Positions 62,001 through 64,000 of a DNA stretch of 64,000 bases are shown piece by piece; positions within the stretch are counted from its first letter, which is position 1; every line of letters starts with the position of its first letter. A program made the translations under genes and the position numbers. Under the pieces are notes generated by a model that worked only from the letters and a program-made list of their open reading frames with translations, searched no databases and was not told the origin of the DNA. Source of the stretch: Gymnorhina tibicen (Eukaryota > Chordata > Aves > Passeriformes > Artamidae); the NCBI GenBank assembly GCA_013399875.1, contig VXAZ01003462.1, positions 1 through 64,000 of the forward strand, given 5' to 3'.

Positions 62001-64000
62001 TAGGGAATCTGTACGTGCTCTGGAAAGTGATTTTAAACTGAAAAGCTAGCCAAGGGTCCCAATTGTGCCTAAATAAGTGGATCTCACCTAGGAAAAATGC
62101 ATAGCTATACTGGAAGCATACAAGTAGAAAAAGCTCTTGTGGGATAATTAGCTTTCTCAACAACCAAGTGTTATGCACCTGCTGTGATTTAAGAAATAGG
62201 AACATTTTCTCTTGAACATCTTTTTTTCCTCTTCTCTGCAGCCTTTCTGCTTATTCAGTTTTCTTTCCTGTGTCCTGAGAGGTCTGTGGATGATACACCG
62301 CAGTAGGACACATCATTCTTCTCTTGTCAGAAGGGTGGAAGAGGCTGTAGGAAATGCAAAGTGTTCTCTGTAATTTCGAGAAACACAGGAAAAATACAGG
62401 GAGTTTTTATCAATCATGAATGAACTTGTGGTGACTGAAACATTAAGATTGCATGGGTTACTTAGATGTTTCATGTGTTGGGCAGAAATTCACTTACAGA
62501 AAAATTATCGCTCTTCTATATTTAGCATCTTTGTTCTTACGTTTTGAGTAACTCCTAGTAAGGTTTTACAGCAAGTAAAATTTGAAGTCTGCCATACCAC
62601 AAAGCTTCACTTTGGATCCACTTACTTTGCTCTCATTCTTCTGTAAGTATTTTGCAGAGTAAGAGTCAACTCTGCTCTTACTCAATTTCTTTGATTTCTG
62701 ACTGTTCTTTGCAATGCTGTAGCACTTGTACTTGTGAAAAGGCAATGAGCAAGAAGAGTCAGCAAATACTCTGGAGAGAACAGGACTCCAAAGCAGACCT
62801 TTATTTGTATGCTGCTTCCATCTACAGAATCTGCTTTCCTTTCGTTATCTTTTCAGTCTAGTTCTTTGCTGTAAAACCCATTGGGGTATGTATTTGTGGT
62901 TAAAGCTACAGATTTAGAAATGTGTAAGAGGGAAGGGATTAAGAGCAGTGTTGCATCAGGAAAGAAAGAAGCAGCATGAGGAAGGGGCTTCCACAACCCC
63001 TTTTACAGTTCCAGACCTTTTGCTCCATCTTGCATACTCTGTTTGACGGCTTTTAGGACATTGGTTCTTGGCCTTATGGGAAGCGTGATGTGTAGTGTAG
63101 CTGGGTTTCTCAGTGTCTCAGCTGCATGCTTGCACACACTTGCTCTTCTCTGATAGAATCAGGTGAGACCTTTGTTCCATCAAGTGTTGCAGTACTGCAT
63201 TGCAAAGATGGAGCAAAGGTGTTATTTCCTTCCTCTCTGAGCAGTAAGAGTGTGTTTCTTAATTCTCTTGACTACCGGAGAGTATAAACATGATTTCACT
63301 TTTCTGGAAGATGACCAGTGATAACAACAGTGTTTTTATCAGGTTTTAATCTTAGAACACTGTTTAGATACATCTCTGTGTGACAGGAAGGTACTGCAGT
63401 AAATTATAATTGGTTTTTGTGGGTTTAGAGTTGACTTAATAATCATTGGAAATGCCATTCTGATGGAAAACAGCTTAGGTGCATTGCTTCTATCTCCATG
63501 TAAGGATCTGTCATATGATTGCTTGCCAGTCAGAGAAAAATAACTTCATTAGATAGCGATGCTTTTTTATTGTAATCCTCTTACTTGTGGATTTGGGTCT
63601 TAAAATACAGCATGGTAGATTTATCTTGTGTAGTCCTCTCCTGTTCTAAAGTAGTATTGGCAGAAATTTCATACCTCTATTATTTTTGGAACTCTTTTCT
63701 GCACTTCTAGTTGAAACTGTTTAAGCACTTTGCATTGGAAAGTATGTAGTTGGACTGTGGGTACACCAGAGGGACAGTGAGAATGACCAGAACTTGTTCA
63801 GCCTGAGAAAGGAGAGGGGGTATAATAGGTGTCTAAACTTGTATTGGGACAAACGAAGTAGCAAGAGAATCTCACATCCAGAGAAGGAGGGGAGCCAGAA
63901 GACAATGCAGTGACAAAGACAAACCAGTCTGAGTTGGCCAGGAGCCAGCTGAGGCTGGGAAATAGGAGGAGGTTTCCTACCCTGAGGCTGTGTGTTGTCA
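59016..64000. other. Intergenic DNA right of CHST10, no gene seen
   Basis: No recognisable coding exon, RNA gene or clear repeat was found. The human order would put LONRF2 next in this direction, but none of its domains is visible, so it lies beyond the window. Around 63.79-63.84 kb a phrase like cttgttcagcctgagaaagg resembles CR1 interior sequence but is too short to call. Confidence 0.5.
60132..60183. repeat. Two-copy tandem duplication, 27-bp period
   Basis: The 25 nt starting at 60132 (tgagatcttgggggtgagag then ggttt) recur without change starting at 60159; the spacer is tt. A simple local duplication. Confidence 0.9.

Noticed and set aside
63690..63990. Possible CR1 or other repeat at the right edge (gttcagcctgagaaaggaga).
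   Set aside because: Only one short phrase resembles CR1 and the rest does not follow the consensus order.
1..64000. CRISPR arrays, operons, phage-like or bacterial defence systems, rRNA and tRNA genes.
   Set aside because: The window is vertebrate nuclear DNA. No regularly spaced direct repeats, ribosome-binding-site operons, rRNA or tRNA-like cloverleaf sequences were noticed by eye.

Overview
The window is vertebrate nuclear DNA from a bird. The genes are interrupted by long GT-AG introns, promoters sit in CpG islands inside otherwise AT-rich sequence, and the dispersed repeats are CR1 LINE fragments (3' ends made of ATTCTATG-type octamers). There is also one solo LTR of an avian endogenous retrovirus group. 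The CR1 content and the LTR type suggest a neognath bird, possibly a songbird or relative; the species cannot be fixed by reading alone.

Layout. (1) 1.55-7.6 kb, minus strand: complete six-exon PDCL3 (phosducin-like 3), predicted 240 aa. (2) 10.87-11.28 kb, plus strand: an intact intronless ORF for a divergent histone H2A of 136 aa with an internal SQEY motif. It is the most unusual object here. (3) 11.3-19.5 kb: mostly noncoding, with an unassigned pair of small ORFs on the minus strand (15.4-15.9 kb), a 540-bp solo LTR with a perfect 5-bp target duplication, and a CR1 copy. (4) 19.5-25.6 kb, minus strand: neuromedin S (NMS), recognised from its signal-peptide exon, the CFSQW exon, and the small exons coding the GRPFFLFR / PRNGR amidated C terminus. 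One or two middle exons and the terminal exon could not be placed. (5) 26-41 kb: about 15 kb of intergenic DNA with only small CR1 pieces and an AT-rich block full of homeodomain-type sites. (6) 41.3-59 kb, plus strand: CHST10 (HNK-1 sulfotransferase), with a noncoding first exon in a CpG island, five coding exons (358 aa) and a long 3' UTR. (7) 59-64 kb: no gene seen.

The order PDCL3 - NMS - CHST10, with NMS and CHST10 divergent, matches the human 2q11.2 neighbourhood (LONRF2 - CHST10 - NMS - PDCL3 - NPAS2), so the block is conserved synteny. The H2A-like gene is the addition. The three conserved genes do not form a pathway: PDCL3 is a cytosolic chaperonin cofactor, NMS a secreted neuropeptide, CHST10 a Golgi enzyme.

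Two single N bases (7636 and 41553) lie in the PDCL3 and CHST10 CpG islands, where GC-rich sequence is often lost from assemblies. All splice coordinates were read by eye from GT/AG borders, reading phase and remembered human protein sequences; no alignment was run.
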